A program made the translations under genes and the position numbers. Positions 6,031-6,411 of a stretch of 6,411 bases of DNA are shown one piece after another. The first letter of the stretch is position 1; every line of letters begins with the position of its first letter. This DNA is from Anaerolineae bacterium (GTDB lineage Bacteria > Chloroflexota > Anaerolineae > JAFGEY01): positions 1 through 6,411 of the forward strand of contig JAFGJF010000247.1 of the NCBI GenBank assembly GCA_016929205.1. Direction: 5' to 3'. The notes beneath the pieces were generated by a model that was not told the origin of the DNA, ran no database searches, and saw only the letters and a program-made list of their open reading frames with translations.

Positions 6031-6036
6031 TCCTTT
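6031..6036 (-). promoter_or_regulatory. Ribosome binding site deciding the acetyltransferase start
   Basis: AAAGGA on the minus strand, 5 nt before ATG 6025. It supports the 205-residue form over the longer frame from 6055. Confidence 0.75.
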
Positions 6037-6055
6037 CTATGTTTGTCAAAACCAT

Positions 6056-6091
6056 ACAGGATGGACAGGATTTCCAAGATGAACAGGATTT
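6056..6091. repeat. Degenerate 9-bp-period tandem repeat (acaggattt-like), four units
   Basis: Plus-strand units are acaggatgg, acaggattt, ccaagatga and acaggattt, starting at 6056, 6065, 6074 and 6083. Two copies of acaggattt are exact and 18 bp apart. On the minus strand it reads as a chain of (A/C)ATCCTGT-like words just ahead of the acetyltransferase gene. Similar ATCCTGT strings recur between genes in various environmental bacterial genomes (recalled, not searched). It is non-coding here. It could be a dispersed intergenic repeat, a multi-site protein-binding element or a slippage product. Confidence 0.65.
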
Positions 6092-6157
6092 ATGATGAGT
6101 GTGCCGATTCAGCGCAGCCAGTTGATTGGTAGTCCAGTGTTTCTATTCCATCCACAT

Positions 6158-6411
6158 TCACAGGCAAGATTCGTATTCATCGATCTTGTCCAACAGCCTC
6201 TGGCCGAGATAGGCACTGGCCTGGTGCAGGGCGGCGTGGATGTCGCGTGCTTCGTCTCGATAGTGTGCTCGCTTGTCCCTGGACCAATAGTGCGGTGGGG
6301 GACTCAAGTTGGCAATCCTGTCGGCCAGCTTGACCATCCACACCTCAACCGGCCGCTGCACAATCCGTTGCAGGCTGTCCTGCATCTGCTGCGCTTTAGG
6401 CAGCGTGCCAT
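6158..6411 (-). CDS. HD-domain (p)ppGpp-hydrolase-like protein, C-terminal part only
   Basis: The frame is open to the right edge and ends at TGA 6160-6158; 83 residues are visible, starting GTLPKAQQMQDSLQRI. An internal ATG at 6385 is not likely to be the start, because the frame and the similarity continue upstream of it. WMVKLADRIANL carries the aspartate (codon 6322-6320) that supplies the last metal ligand in HD phosphohydrolases, in the KLADR form typical of RelA/SpoT and MESH1-type (p)ppGpp hydrolases. The rest (PPPHYWSRDKRAHYRDEA, then repeated helices to the end) resembles the C-terminus of small stand-alone HD hydrolases. The HD pair itself lies outside the window. The likely role is hydrolysis of guanosine polyphosphates or a related nucleotide in the cytosol. 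It is separated from the next gene by 132 nt and may be its own transcription unit. Confidence 0.75.
   Translation of the reverse strand, partial: GTLPKAQQMQDSLQRIVQRPVEVWMVKLADRIANLSPPPHYWSRDKRAHYRDEARDIHAALHQASAYLGQRLLDKIDEYESCL

Noticed and set aside
6026..6050. A perfect TTGACA on the minus strand just before the acetyltransferase gene as a promoter -35 box.
   Set aside because: With a 17-bp spacer the -10 (TATGCA) would fall on the start codon, leaving no room for the SD to be transcribed.

Overview
All supportable genes in this 6.4 kb window lie on the minus strand, so transcription runs from high to low coordinates. The DNA is GC-rich (roughly 60% by eye), and nearly every gene has a clear AAAGGA-type Shine-Dalgarno (SD) site 4-9 nt before its start. 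The protein set is a DinB-like protein, alpha/beta hydrolases, a divergent threonine-aldolase-family protein, a lone DsrE-family protein, a RimJ/RimL-type acetyltransferase and a secreted protein of ~59-residue repeats. Together with a 9-bp-period intergenic repeat, this suggests a Chloroflexota-like (Anaerolineae-type) bacterium. That placement is inferred from general resemblance; there is no marker gene here.

Layout in transcription order. (1) 6411-6158: C-terminal end of an HD-domain (p)ppGpp-hydrolase-like gene, cut by the window edge. (2) 6157-6026: 132-nt spacer with a degenerate 9-bp-period tandem repeat. (3) 6025-5408: GNAT acetyltransferase. (4) 5391-5047: DsrE-family protein with a CxxC pair. 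(5) 4963-4763: what looks like the first ~51 residues of a cytidine/blasticidin-deaminase-like protein, cut off before any catalytic motif. (6) 4803-3931: alpha/beta hydrolase of the prolyl-iminopeptidase-like type, starting inside the remnant frame. (7) 3934-3821: a 37-codon ORF fitted between its neighbours by an ATGA overlap upstream and a TGATG overlap downstream. (8) 3821-2733: PLP-dependent beta-eliminating lyase / threonine aldolase family protein. (9) 2732-1989: membrane-anchored alpha/beta hydrolase, whose ATG directly follows the preceding stop (TAGATG). (10) 1971-1465: DinB-like protein. (11) 1439-1: start of a secreted repeat protein that runs off the left edge.

From the acetyltransferase to the repeat protein, spacers are 0-25 nt or overlaps, except for 83 nt before the deaminase remnant. 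A polycistronic transcript is therefore plausible, with likely translational coupling between 4803 and 1989. I cannot join the products into one pathway; the set reads as small-molecule-modifying enzymes plus an exported protein. No stretch over 300 nt lacks a gene. I see no RNA gene, CRISPR array, insertion sequence or phage feature.

The points most worth a second look are the deaminase remnant feeding into the hydrolase start, the doubly coupled 37-residue ORF, the repeat protein as a possible beta-propeller with a recent internal duplication, and the 9-bp intergenic repeat. I found no convincing new defence or mobile system.
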